A stretch of DNA of 64,000 nucleotides from Paenibacillus dendritiformis (GTDB taxonomy: Bacteria; Bacillota; Bacilli; Paenibacillales; Paenibacillaceae), in contig NZ_OX216966.1 of assembly GCF_945605565.1 (NCBI RefSeq), positions 5,324,001-5,388,000 on the forward strand, read 5' to 3'. The notes below the pieces were generated by a model. The model did not search any database, had not been told where the DNA came from, and saw nothing but the letters and a program-made list of their open reading frames with translations. The position numbers were made by a program, and so were the translations under genes. Of the stretch, positions 54,520 to 62,759 are shown piece by piece; within the stretch, counting starts at the first letter, position 1; each line of letters opens with the position of its first letter.

Positions 54520-55902
54520 TCAGGCTTTGACCTTACTTTTGCATGTTGATGCATGGACTGAATAATCTCCATTAACAAGTTTCATATATTTTTTCACATT
54601 CTTTTTTATTGGAGGGCATGGAGTTATTCCGGATTCGATACGTTTCAGCGGACAGGCGTTGCCTTGGCAAGACGGCCTAAAGAAACATTTGGTGCATGCC
54701 GGGTCTTCATTAACGCCGCCTGTAGTCCACAAACTCCATTTCTCTTGATCGATTACTACGTCACCGTTTTCTAATATGTCGCCTACATGGTTATAAGGGT
54801 TATTAAAAGCAACAGTACATTTATAGATCATTCCATCTGAGCCGATAACTAGAGAAGAAGGATTGGAAGCATAGCATTCAGAGCCACCCGGTTGTAAATA
54901 TTGCTTATAATGATCGAAACTGAATCCCTTTTCCCTTGCTTTATAATAAAAAGGAAATAATTCTTTACTATCGCATAAATGGATATCGGAGTTCTGTTCT
55001 TTTTCTAGGTTTCCAATAGGTGAAAAATGTAGGTCAAAGCGTGGATCATCTGCAAAAAGATCTCCAATCATTGAAATATACTCATTCATCGTTGTGGCTA
55101 CTTCGTGATTGACATTAGAGCGAATAACAACATGAAAATTCTCCGAGCTTTGCTGCATTTGCATAACATTAGACATAATAGTATCAAATGTTTTTTCTCC
55201 AAACCTTCCAACCCGGTAACGATTATGGGTTTCAGCGGTTCCGTCAAGCGTTATTTGGAATGATTTTATTTCAAATTTAATTAATTGGTCAAATTTCTCT
55301 TTATCAAGTAAATATCCATTAGTCGTAATGCCCGCTCGATAAAGAACATTGTTTTTCTTACAAATTTCTATTATTTCTGGAGACATCTTTTCTATTACAT
55401 TAAAGGATTTCAGTGGTTCCCCACCAAACCAGTTTATAACCAGACTATTATACCTACCTAACGTTTTCTCCAAATACTTGAGGATGCCCTTCTGTACAGA
55501 TTCCTTCATTTCCGACTTAACAAAATCCTCATAACAATAGATACAACGAAAATTACAGTCCTCGTTTGGCATCAAGATAAGTTGAAGAGTCCGGTTAAAA
55601 GACAACAAATTATACTTTTGTGCTGTAGCCAATTGAAACTCATTCACATCCTCACGTACAAAATATCCTTTTTGATATAAAAAAGATATCATTTCGGAGT
55701 TGTTATTTTCATCCTGTGACAGATCGATTGATTTTATTCTCAGTAATTCCTTCACACGCTCCGCTTGCTTACCATAAAAAATAGTGATTGTCCCACGATA
55801 CGAATTATATAATCTGAGCATGTCCTTTTCTTCAGCAAGTACATTGAAACGCGAAGGCTTGACTAAACTTTTATTTACAGTAATAGAATCCCCTATAACC
55901 AA
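54520..55902 (-). CDS. Radical SAM/SPASM peptide maturase
   Basis: A 460-residue enzyme. Residues 1-100 form an N-terminal domain of the kind seen in RiPP maturases, possibly peptide-binding. The radical SAM barrel starts at Cys 116: CNFRCIYC (Cys 116, 120, 123 for the 4Fe-4S cluster and SAM), then WFGGEPL, TTNGYLL and ITLDGTAETHNRYR. The C-terminal SPASM domain has at least seven cysteines (YKCTVAF, PACTKCFFRPSCQGNACPLKR, TPCPP) for two auxiliary clusters. Such enzymes form thioether or C-C crosslinks in short precursor peptides. The start is TTG with GGAGGTG upstream. The 21-residue peptide gene lies 77 bases upstream with a hairpin between. Its base composition is lower in GC than the neighbours. 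Confidence 0.92.
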   Translation of the reverse strand: MVIGDSITVNKSLVKPSRFNVLAEEKDMLRLYNSYRGTITIFYGKQAERVKELLRIKSIDLSQDENNNSEMISFLYQKGYFVREDVNEFQLATAQKYNLLSFNRTLQLILMPNEDCNFRCIYCYEDFVKSEMKESVQKGILKYLEKTLGRYNSLVINWFGGEPLKSFNVIEKMSPEIIEICKKNNVLYRAGITTNGYLLDKEKFDQLIKFEIKSFQITLDGTAETHNRYRVGRFGEKTFDTIMSNVMQMQQSSENFHVVIRSNVNHEVATTMNEYISMIGDLFADDPRFDLHFSPIGNLEKEQNSDIHLCDSKELFPFYYKAREKGFSFDHYKQYLQPGGSECYASNPSSLVIGSDGMIYKCTVAFNNPYNHVGDILENGDVVIDQEKWSLWTTGGVNEDPACTKCFFRPSCQGNACPLKRIESGITPCPPIKKNVKKYMKLVNGDYSVHASTCKSKVKA

Positions 55903-55925
55903 ATTAACACCTCCAAAACTTATGA

Positions 55926-55955
55926 GATTACAGGAAGGGTACCCTCCCTGTAATC
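55926..55955. terminator. Intercistronic hairpin between precursor and maturase
   Basis: GATTACAGG-A-AGGGT meets ACCCT-C-CCTGTAATC with no loop and one mismatch, so 30 bases fold on themselves. It has no T run on the minus strand. It would act as a partial terminator or RNA end-stabiliser, giving more precursor than enzyme, as in many RiPP operons. Confidence 0.6.
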
Positions 55956-55979
55956 GCTTTCACCCTAAAAAAAGACTAT

Positions 55980-56045
55980 TCAGAAACAGACCACATTAAG
56001 AATAATTTTTCCATCTTTATTACTCATCGCAAACAATTCTTCCAT
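55980..56045 (-). CDS. Putative RiPP precursor peptide with C-terminal NxxC motif (21 aa)
   Basis: A 21-codon gene with one of the best RBS in the window (AAGGAGGTGA, six bases before the ATG) and a good promoter 25-53 bases upstream. The product begins MEELFAMSNKDG and ends ILNVVCF. The only cysteine is the penultimate residue, three after an Asn (N-V-V-C). Very short precursors with an NxxC core are substrates of the NxxcB group of radical SAM enzymes, which join the Cys sulphur to the Asn beta-carbon. The adjacent gene is such an enzyme class (radical SAM/SPASM). The alternative is a regulatory leader peptide. Confidence 0.7.
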   Translation of the reverse strand: MEELFAMSNKDGKIILNVVCF

Positions 56046-56069
56046 ATCTTCTCACCTCCTTCGATTTCT

Positions 56070-56098
56070 AAAATAATCCTAATATGGTTAGTAGTCAA
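56070..56098 (-). promoter_or_regulatory. Promoter of the precursor/maturase operon
   Basis: On the minus strand TTGACT and TATTTT are 17 bases apart, ending 25 bases before the precursor ATG. TTAGT and ACTAA half-sites overlap the -35 and could be part of an operator. Confidence 0.65.
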
Positions 56099-56295
56099 TA
56101 TACACTAAATATTCTTTATTTTTTTGTAATATATTCTATCAATGGTTAAGTAAGTAATTATTAAATCTTTGTTAAAAAAGAAGGAAATCCTGTTCCTACG
56201 TAGAAAACGAACACAACCGGAATCGTGCTCAAGCTCTCATCATCCAGAAATGCGTTCTAACGAAGCTGACGGCTTGCGCCGGGAAAGGAGCCGTT

Positions 56296-56673
56296 TTGGC
56301 ACTGAAACGCTTATCGCTTATTACTGCTCTACTTACAGCAATTTACCTGGTCCTTAACTCTCATGTCCCGACTCTCGTCAATCTCTCGAATTCCTTTTTC
56401 ATCATCGGGCTCGTCTATTTATGTATCGCTTTGTTTTGCCATGTCCGAAATATCGGATTTTTCAAATCTTTGAGTTACCATCTCCAGCGTAAAAGACAAG
56501 CCGAAGACGCGGCCAATCGCATCGATGCCGCAGGCGGAGAGTCAATGTCCAAGCCGAAGCTGCATGAACATGCCGCCCGGATCGGCAGCGGCCCATGGCC
56601 GAACCGGATGTTTTATCTGTTCGCGATTCCGTTGCTGCTCTGTTCACTCGCGCTTGCATACGCTTCCATGTAG
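56296..56673 (+). CDS. DUF3899 membrane protein
   Basis: A 125-residue protein with helices at about residues 5-22, 30-50 and 103-124. LSNSFFIIGLVYLCIALFCHVRNIGFF is the DUF3899 block in outline. Function unknown. The start is TTG with AAAGGAG upstream. A good terminator follows. Confidence 0.82.
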   Translation: MALKRLSLITALLTAIYLVLNSHVPTLVNLSNSFFIIGLVYLCIALFCHVRNIGFFKSLSYHLQRKRQAEDAANRIDAAGGESMSKPKLHEHAARIGSGPWPNRMFYLFAIPLLLCSLALAYASM

Positions 56674-56682
56674 CACAATAAC

Positions 56683-56724
56683 AAAATCCGGCCGACCGCA
56701 TCGGTTGCAGTCAGCCGGATTTTT
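56683..56724 (+). terminator. Rho-independent terminator
   Basis: AAAATCCGGC pairs with GCCGGATTTT, the inner stem is ACCG/CGGT, and T follows. Between convergent genes, so it may serve pfkA too. Confidence 0.8.
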
Positions 56725-56762
56725 ATGCGAGAGCTTGAATGGCGGATATCCAATCCCTTCCC

Positions 56763-57734
56763 TTATTGGGACAGGCGGGTTGCCAGCTCGTACAGCTCCA
56801 TATTGAATTCTTTTTTGGTGTTGACGACCTTGTCAATATCGGTTGCGACCAGTTCGCCCCGGATCATGCCGCATCCCTTGCCGGAGTCGCCCTCCATCAG
56901 CTTGCGGACCGCGAAGTCGCCAAGACGGCTCGCCAGAATCCGGTCGAAAGCGGTCGGCGTTCCGCCGCGCTGGATATGTCCGAGCACCGTAACGCGAGGC
57001 TCGACCGTCGGGCAGCGCTCGATGATGCCTTGAGCCACATCTTCGCCGCGTCCTACCCCTTCAGCGACAATGACGATGCTGTGGCGCTTGCCTGCTTCGA
57101 AGTTATGCTTCATCCGCTGGGCCACTTCATCGATATCGAACGGCACTTCCGGCACCAGAATGGATTCCGCGCCGCTGGCCACACCGGCATACAACGCGAT
57201 GTCGCCGCAGTGGCGGCCCATAACTTCGACGACAGAGGAACGCTCATGGGAGCTCATCGTGTCGCGCAGCTTGTTCACCGCATCGACCACGATGCTGACC
57301 GCCGTATCGAAGCCGATCGTATAGTCGGTATACGAGATGTCATTATCAATCGTTCCTGGAAGGCCCATCGTCTTGATTCCCAGCTTGCTGAGCTTGTTCG
57401 CGCCTTGATAGGAGCCGTCGCCGCCGATGACGATCAAGCCGTCGATGCCCTGCGCGCGCAGAATGTCCGCGCCCTTGCGCTGGCCTTCCTCCGTACGGAA
57501 CTCCTGACAGCGTGCCGATTGCAGAATCGTGCCGCCCCGCTGGATAATATCTCCGACGCTGCGCAGATCCATCGGACGGATATCCTGATTAAGGAGGCCT
57601 TGATAGCCGCGCTGAATGCCGAACACCTCGATTCCATTGAATAAGGCTGCCCGCACCACTGCGCGAATCGCCGCGTTCATACCTTGGGAGTCTCCCCCGC
57701 TCGTCAGGATAGCAATTTTTTTGACATCAGACAT
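56763..57734 (-). CDS. pfkA: ATP-dependent 6-phosphofructokinase
   Basis: A 323-residue PfkA that makes fructose 1,6-bisphosphate in glycolysis. Blocks: LTSGGDSQGMNAAIRAVVR (ATP loop), IGGDGSYQGA, PGTIDNDI with the catalytic Asp, MGRHCGDIALYAG, AEGVG and LGHIQRGGTPTAFDR. Compared with Geobacillus PfkA the loop reads GGDSQGMN instead of GGDSPGMN, and MGRHCG instead of MGRHAG. AGGAGG before the ATG. The YtpB gene lies 11 bases upstream on the same strand, so co-transcription is possible. Confidence 0.95.
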   Translation of the reverse strand: MSDVKKIAILTSGGDSQGMNAAIRAVVRAALFNGIEVFGIQRGYQGLLNQDIRPMDLRSVGDIIQRGGTILQSARCQEFRTEEGQRKGADILRAQGIDGLIVIGGDGSYQGANKLSKLGIKTMGLPGTIDNDISYTDYTIGFDTAVSIVVDAVNKLRDTMSSHERSSVVEVMGRHCGDIALYAGVASGAESILVPEVPFDIDEVAQRMKHNFEAGKRHSIVIVAEGVGRGEDVAQGIIERCPTVEPRVTVLGHIQRGGTPTAFDRILASRLGDFAVRKLMEGDSGKGCGMIRGELVATDIDKVVNTKKEFNMELYELATRLSQ

Positions 57735-57745
57735 GTTGTTTCCTC

Positions 57746-58837
57746 CTAGTTCTCCTTATGCGTATGTTTACGTATCCAGCGACTGTTGACCCAGAAGAAC
57801 AACCGCATCAACGGACTATTCCGCATCAATCGCCGGCATACGTCCTGCACCTCAGCTTGGTCTCGTACTTTTGGATCGGACAGATACAACGCCAGAAGCC
57901 CTTCGATAATCATCCGGTGGAACCGTTCCTCCGGCAGCTTCTTCACCTGCTCCTTCGCCGCTTCCGCGATATGGCCAATCCGGTTCACGACCGTAGATTG
58001 GTTCGGGTAGTAATGGCAGAAATTCAAGTCTCCGCCCACCCGGTCTTCCTCCTGATCAATCAAATAATCGAGCAGAATGTGAAGTCCGCATACATATGGA
58101 AAATAAGCTTCCCGGATGAGCCCGGCATCCTCCCTCGTTAGCCCGCCGTCCATAGAAGCGGCGAACAGTTGGAACACGCCGAGGGTTGAGCCCGTCGCAG
58201 CGGCGAACTCATTCCACGTCAATTCCGGGAACTTGGCCTCATAGTCCCGCCACCAGGCGAGCAGCGCTTCTTCCCGCTTCGCCGGATCGATATGCTTGTA
58301 CACCTGAAGATCGGTATACAACCCGACGAGCCAGACGATATCCGTGCGGGCGGCTTCGTAGCCGGGAAGCTGAGCGATACAGGTCCGGCACTTCTCCACC
58401 AGTCCCCGCAAATACCCGCCATCGTTCTTGTCTTCCCTCAGGGCGTAATAGTCTGCAAGCGGGCGCTCGGGCTGGACTGCATCCAGCATCGATTGGTGCA
58501 GAAGCCGGAAATCATCCGGATCCAGCGAGGTGCTGCGGTCGCACAGATTATCCAAATAATCGCTTATCGTCTGAAAAGCTACAATCAACGGAATCATGAT
58601 ACCACGCGTCTCCGGCCGGATGGCAGCGTATACCGCGCCTCCTTGACAGTGAAACTGCTTCGTGGCGATGCTGGCCAAGGCCTGTCTGCGCAGTTCTTCG
58701 TTCGGAATATTCTCTGCCCGCGCCCGCCAGGTATCCAGTTCGGAACGTACCCCCGGCAGTATGTATTTATATACGCGGCGCATGAGCCGCAACGGCCCTC
58801 TTGGAGCCACTGAACGGCTAAGCTTGTGATGGTCCAA
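57746..58837 (-). CDS. ytpB: DUF2600 / tetraprenyl-beta-curcumene synthase-like protein
   Basis: A roughly 363-residue all-helical terpene synthase of the YtpB family. Acidic motifs are visible: SDYLDNLCDRS (like DYLDDxxD) and HILLDYLIDQEEDR. YtpB converts tetraprenyl diphosphate to beta-curcumene-type sesquarterpenes found in spores of Bacillus. TTG 58837 is preferred (GGGAGG six bases upstream); the frame can be extended to 58882 or 58990 without RBS support. It is followed by pfkA. Confidence 0.87.
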   Translation of the reverse strand: MDHHKLSRSVAPRGPLRLMRRVYKYILPGVRSELDTWRARAENIPNEELRRQALASIATKQFHCQGGAVYAAIRPETRGIMIPLIVAFQTISDYLDNLCDRSTSLDPDDFRLLHQSMLDAVQPERPLADYYALREDKNDGGYLRGLVEKCRTCIAQLPGYEAARTDIVWLVGLYTDLQVYKHIDPAKREEALLAWWRDYEAKFPELTWNEFAAATGSTLGVFQLFAASMDGGLTREDAGLIREAYFPYVCGLHILLDYLIDQEEDRVGGDLNFCHYYPNQSTVVNRIGHIAEAAKEQVKKLPEERFHRMIIEGLLALYLSDPKVRDQAEVQDVCRRLMRNSPLMRLFFWVNSRWIRKHTHKEN

Positions 58838-58944
58838 GAATAACCTCCCGTTCTCCAGTCCTCCACCAGTGGATGCACTCATTTTAGCCAAAACTATTAT
58901 ATTACGAAGTGACTCTTTGCACAAACATTCCTGCGCCTTTTTGA

Positions 58945-59262
58945 CTACAGATGGCTTTTGGCCACAGTATCCTGCTGCACGCGGAACCACAGATGAAGAT
59001 CGTTGATGATGCTGGCCAGTTCCGCAATGTCCCAGTTCAGACGGCAGGATGCTTCAAACCGTTCTTCCTCATTCAGTTCGTACTGCAAGGCGATAATGCG
59101 GCCCTCGAGCTGCTTCACACGCTCCGGAATGCAGCTTCGGATGTCTTCCCAACGCGCGATGACCTCGGCCTGTTCCGCGAAACTTAACGAATCCCAGGGC
59201 ACGAGCAGCACCGGGAGCTCAATGCCAAGCCGCTCATCCCGCTCGAAGCGATACCGATTCAT
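58945..59262 (-). CDS. Hypothetical helical protein (105 aa)
   Basis: A small soluble protein, mostly helical: LSFAEQAEVIARWEDIRSCIPERVKQLEGRI and ELASIINDLHLWFRVQQD are amphipathic segments. Acidic. GAGAGG upstream of the ATG is a fair RBS. No family recognised. It is 107 bases upstream of ytpB on the same strand. Confidence 0.6.
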   Translation of the reverse strand: MNRYRFERDERLGIELPVLLVPWDSLSFAEQAEVIARWEDIRSCIPERVKQLEGRIIALQYELNEEERFEASCRLNWDIAELASIINDLHLWFRVQQDTVAKSHL

Positions 59263-59441
59263 TCCCGCGACCTCTCTCCTCCCGCTTCCTGTGCAAAAGC
59301 GACTTTTGCAGTTACTGTACCATTACGGGCCTGGAAAGTAAATGTCATCTGTCGCGAATCTCGCCCCGCATCCCGTAAAAGCATGATATACTATAGCATG
59401 CTTTGATTGATGCAATGCTTGACTTCACGGGGGGAACCAAC

Positions 59442-60635
59442 ATGTCGCAACCGATTGTGAAGAACCGTGACGCCCATTGGCTGCGTGCCTTTACCTTTTC
59501 CATCTTTATGGCGTCATCCGTCGTCGTATCCTATTTGCCGCTTTATTATCAGGCACTCGGGTTTACAAGCGTTCAGATTGGATTGCTCTACTCCATCGGA
59601 CCGCTTATCTCCATCGTGTCCAATCTGTTCTGGGGCTTAACCAGCGATCGGCTCGGCACATTGAAAAAAGTTCTGATTCTGCTGCTGTGCGCCCAAATCA
59701 TCCTGTCGCTTATTCTTAGTCAATTCGCTTCCTTCGGGGCGGTTGTCCCGGTTCTTATTCTGTTCTATTTCTTTTATTTCCCGATATTTCCCCTAAACGA
59801 CAGCTTCTCTATCGTGACGGCGCAAGCTCAGGGCAAAAGCTTCATCGGCATCCGGGTGTTCGGCTCGATCGGATTCGCCGTCGCCGCCCTGCTGTTCGGC
59901 ATGGTGCTGCGCGCGACAGGCGCCATCTATACCGTATGGGTGCTCGTATTCATCGGAGTCTTGTCGCTCGGCATTGCCTTCTTCCTGACGGACAAGCGAG
60001 CATCGATGAAAAAAATGGAGTTCTCCGGGCTGTGGGCGGTGCTCAGACAGCGCGAGGTGCTGTTGTTCTTCCTGTTCGTGCTGCTGCTCGCCATCGCGCA
60101 CCGATTGAATGAGGCCTTCCTTGGAGTGACGCTGACCGGACTCGGCGCGGACGAGTCGCTCGTCGGCTGGGCCTGGATGCTGTCGGCCGTAAGCGAGATA
60201 CCGATCTTCTTCCTGCTGAACGCTTTCGGCGATCGCTTCAAGGAGCTCCCGCTGCTCGCTTTCTCCGGCTTGACCTATGCGATCCGGCTGCTGCTCGTGG
60301 CCAATCTGCAGGCACCCGGCGCCATCGTGGCGACGCAGCTGATGCATAGCGTGTCCTTCGGTATTTTTTATTTTGTCGCCGTCCGTTACATCAGCCGGGT
60401 TATACCCGAAGAATACCGTTCCACAGGACTCGCACTCTATACGATCGTATGGTCGAGCATCGCCGGTCTGCTGAGCGGCACGTTCGGAGGCATGCTGCTC
60501 GAAGCGAATGGCAAGGACATGGTCTTCCATGTCGGGGCGGCATTCGCCGTCGCCGCCTGCGCGGGCTTCCTCGCAATGGCCGTTCATTCCCGCTATGCCG
60601 AGACCGGGACGCGATGGCCAAGGCGCCGCCGATAA
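59442..60635 (+). CDS. MFS transporter, LacY/HcaT-like (MFS_1)
   Basis: A 397-residue major facilitator with 12 helices. SYLPLYYQALGFTSVQIGLL and GLTSDRLGTLKKVLIL belong to the MFS_1/nucleoside-proton symporter-like group of sugar or aromatic acid transporters. ATG 59442 has GGGGGG upstream; the in-frame start at 59403 has none. Substrate unknown. Confidence 0.82.
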   Translation: MSQPIVKNRDAHWLRAFTFSIFMASSVVVSYLPLYYQALGFTSVQIGLLYSIGPLISIVSNLFWGLTSDRLGTLKKVLILLLCAQIILSLILSQFASFGAVVPVLILFYFFYFPIFPLNDSFSIVTAQAQGKSFIGIRVFGSIGFAVAALLFGMVLRATGAIYTVWVLVFIGVLSLGIAFFLTDKRASMKKMEFSGLWAVLRQREVLLFFLFVLLLAIAHRLNEAFLGVTLTGLGADESLVGWAWMLSAVSEIPIFFLLNAFGDRFKELPLLAFSGLTYAIRLLLVANLQAPGAIVATQLMHSVSFGIFYFVAVRYISRVIPEEYRSTGLALYTIVWSSIAGLLSGTFGGMLLEANGKDMVFHVGAAFAVAACAGFLAMAVHSRYAETGTRWPRRRR

Positions 60636-60827
60636 TTTGCGGCAAGATAGCGGAATTACGCCGTGCAGACCATCGGCACCAGGATGCAGCAAGTCATTGG
60701 GAGGTGTCGCCACCGAGGCCATGTCAAGCCTTAAGTGAGGGCCCCGTCCTGAGACCGCAGCATTGAAAGGCGACGCCGCCAGGACGCGCTGGGTTCGTCG
60801 TCACTCCGGTCATCACGGCGGAAACCG
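60636..60827. other. Intergenic, nothing recognised
   Basis: A GC-rich stretch after the MFS gene with no convincing terminator, gene or repeat. Confidence 0.4.
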
Positions 60828-60884
60828 TTGCAATCGGACATAGCGGCCCGTATAATATTATCAGGTCTTAGTACGTGGTACTAA
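60828..60884 (+). promoter_or_regulatory. Nitroreductase promoter and operator
   Basis: TTGCAA (60828) and TATAAT (60851) are exactly 17 bases apart. Directly downstream, TTAGTAC-GTG-GTACTAA (60868-60884) is a perfect 17-bp palindrome over the predicted start of transcription. Repressors that answer quinones or diamide often control nitroreductases from such sites; the regulator here is unknown. Confidence 0.8.
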
Positions 60885-60930
60885 ATGATACACATCGCAC
60901 AACTTGCAAGGAGCAGTGCAGGCCAAATCA

Positions 60931-60957
60931 GAGACGGACTTTTTGAACAACCTCTTA
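60931..60957 (+). repeat. TTTGAAC-AACCTC leader repeat, copy C (right half only)
   Basis: GACGGACTTTTTGAACAACC then CTCTTA matches the right arm of copies A and B; the pairing left arm is absent. It ends 24 bases before the nitroreductase ATG. Confidence 0.55.
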
Positions 60958-60980
60958 TATAGCGAAGGAGAAATGATACG

Positions 60981-61631
60981 ATGACGTTATATGATACCGT
61001 GAAGGAAGTCATTCACAGCCGCCGGAGCGTTCGCCGCTTCACGGAGCAACCCGTCGCCGTCGAAGACGTGAAGGAACTCATCGACTGCGCGCGGTATGCG
61101 CCAAGCGACACGAATTCACAGACGTGGGAATTCATTGCAGTCATGAACCGGGAACGGATTCGGCAGATCGAGCAGATGACCTGGGACGCGCTGCACGCCA
61201 AGGCGGCCGAAGCGGAAAAGCGGGGTCTAACCAAGGAAGCGCGCCTGCTCGTCAAATCGTTCGGCCCCTATGCCACCGCCTTCTCCGACGCGCCCGTCCT
61301 GATCATTGGATTGGCGACACCTTATACGTCCAAGTTCCGCGATCGGATCTTCGATCCGATTCAATTCGTGCCGGAAGCCGTATGGGAGGAAGAGGGCATT
61401 AAGAGCAGCTGTCTCGCGCTGCAAAATCTGATGCTGGCCGCCCATGCACGCGGATTGGCGACCTGCCCGATGACCGGGCCCGTGCTGCTCGCCGCCGATG
61501 CGATCAAGTCGCTGCTTGACATTCCGCCGGACCGGCAGGTCAATATGGTGCTTTCGCTTGGCTATGCCGCCGATACGCCGGCCAAGCTTCCACGCAAGCC
61601 TGTCGAAGAGATTCTCCGCATTATCGAATAA
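60981..61631 (+). CDS. Nitroreductase-family protein
   Basis: A 216-residue FMN-dependent nitroreductase. VIHSRRSVRRFTEQPV and ARYAPSDTNSQTWEFIAV are the FMN-binding blocks; LALQNLMLAAHARGLATCPMTGP is the dimer region, ending LSLGYAADTPAKLPRKPVEEIL. It reduces nitro compounds or quinones with NAD(P)H. RBS AAGGAG. Own promoter with a palindromic operator and a repeat in the leader. Confidence 0.92.
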   Translation: MTLYDTVKEVIHSRRSVRRFTEQPVAVEDVKELIDCARYAPSDTNSQTWEFIAVMNRERIRQIEQMTWDALHAKAAEAEKRGLTKEARLLVKSFGPYATAFSDAPVLIIGLATPYTSKFRDRIFDPIQFVPEAVWEEEGIKSSCLALQNLMLAAHARGLATCPMTGPVLLAADAIKSLLDIPPDRQVNMVLSLGYAADTPAKLPRKPVEEILRIIE

Positions 61632-61660
61632 ACCCACGTGATGGTTCCAGCCCTCTATAC

Positions 61661-61714
61661 AGACAAGCTCCTCCGGCCCCCGTTCAGACGAATGGGCCGA
61701 GGGGCTTGTCTTTA
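61661..61714. terminator. Terminator hairpin
   Basis: AGACAAGC pairs with GCTTGTCT, with a GC-rich inner stem, followed by TTTATGTTTT. Between convergent genes. Confidence 0.7.
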
Positions 61715-61772
61715 TGTTTTCCTCCCCAACCGGACTCCGCGTCTGTTTTTCTTTGCGGCCCAGCCCATAACG

Positions 61773-62657
61773 TTACATCGAATCCGGCAGCAGCATCCGT
61801 TCCTGCTCATCCGGCTTGTAAGGCAGACGCCCGTACATTTGGCGGAACTGGACCGGCGTCATATGCTCCTGCTGCTTGAAGCGCTGGATGAAATAGCTTG
61901 CATGCCGGAACCCTGCCTCCTTGCCCACATGGGCGACGGCCATGTCCGGGCAGCTGATCAGGAGCTGCTTCGACTTCCGGATGCGAAGCCTGTTCACATA
62001 TTGGAGCGGCCGCAGGCCGAAGGTGCGGCGGAACAGCGTGCAGACGTATTGCGGGGATACCTGCAGCCTATCCGCCATCTGCTGCAGGGAGACATCCTCC
62101 TGATAATGCTCGTGAATCCACTCGAGCAGCGGGGCCAGCGGTTGCGCGCCTGACTTGCGATGCAAGCCCCTGTCATGCCGGCCGCATTCGGACCATGCCA
62201 TCATCAGCTCATAAGCCAGTGCGGACAAGCGGGGTCCATGACCGCCGCTCGCCCGGTCCAGCCAAGATATCGCTCGCCGAATGAGCGCCAGCGTCTGCTC
62301 CGGTTCACCGACCGTCATGGCGGCCGATTGGTGAACATGCACCATCGAGGTCAGCTCTTGAGCCAGCGCTCCGTGATAACCGAGCCAATAGATGCCCCAC
62401 GGCTCCTCCAGCGGCCGATATACATGCGGCACATCCGGGTACAGAAGCACGCCCTGGCCCGGAGCAATCTCCACTGCTGGGCCGCCGCCTTCCCATTGGA
62501 ACATGCCCCTTCCGCTCGTGCATTGCAGCCACTGATAGTCCGGGTAACCGTGCGGGCGGATCGTCTCCAGTTGGTTCGTCCAGCTTCCTACCGTGGTTAC
62601 GACCAGAGGAAGCAGGCGCTCTTCGTCTGTCAGAATGGGGAAATGGATGCTGTCCAA
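61773..62657 (-). CDS. AraC-family regulator with N-terminal sugar-sensing domain
   Basis: A 294-residue regulator. Residues ~20-100 are a cupin-like AraC ligand domain (RPHGYPDYQWLQCTSGRG, IAPGQGVLLYPDVPHVYRP, WGIYWLGYHG). Residues ~185-285 are the double helix-turn-helix (VSLQQMADRLQVSPQYVCTLFRRTFG, VAHVGKEAGFRHASYFIQRFKQQEHMTPVQFR). The start is TTG with GGAGGGGGG upstream. It is divergent from the beta-galactosidase gene (174-base gap) and probably activates it. Confidence 0.9.
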   Translation of the reverse strand: MDSIHFPILTDEERLLPLVVTTVGSWTNQLETIRPHGYPDYQWLQCTSGRGMFQWEGGGPAVEIAPGQGVLLYPDVPHVYRPLEEPWGIYWLGYHGALAQELTSMVHVHQSAAMTVGEPEQTLALIRRAISWLDRASGGHGPRLSALAYELMMAWSECGRHDRGLHRKSGAQPLAPLLEWIHEHYQEDVSLQQMADRLQVSPQYVCTLFRRTFGLRPLQYVNRLRIRKSKQLLISCPDMAVAHVGKEAGFRHASYFIQRFKQQEHMTPVQFRQMYGRLPYKPDEQERMLLPDSM

Positions 62658-62759
62658 TCGGCCCCCCTCCTTGTCATAAAAATATCGAATTCTTTCATAT
62701 TATTATATCCATTATAAAATCGTTAGATTGAAATGCAACGGATCACGGTCCTATCATAG

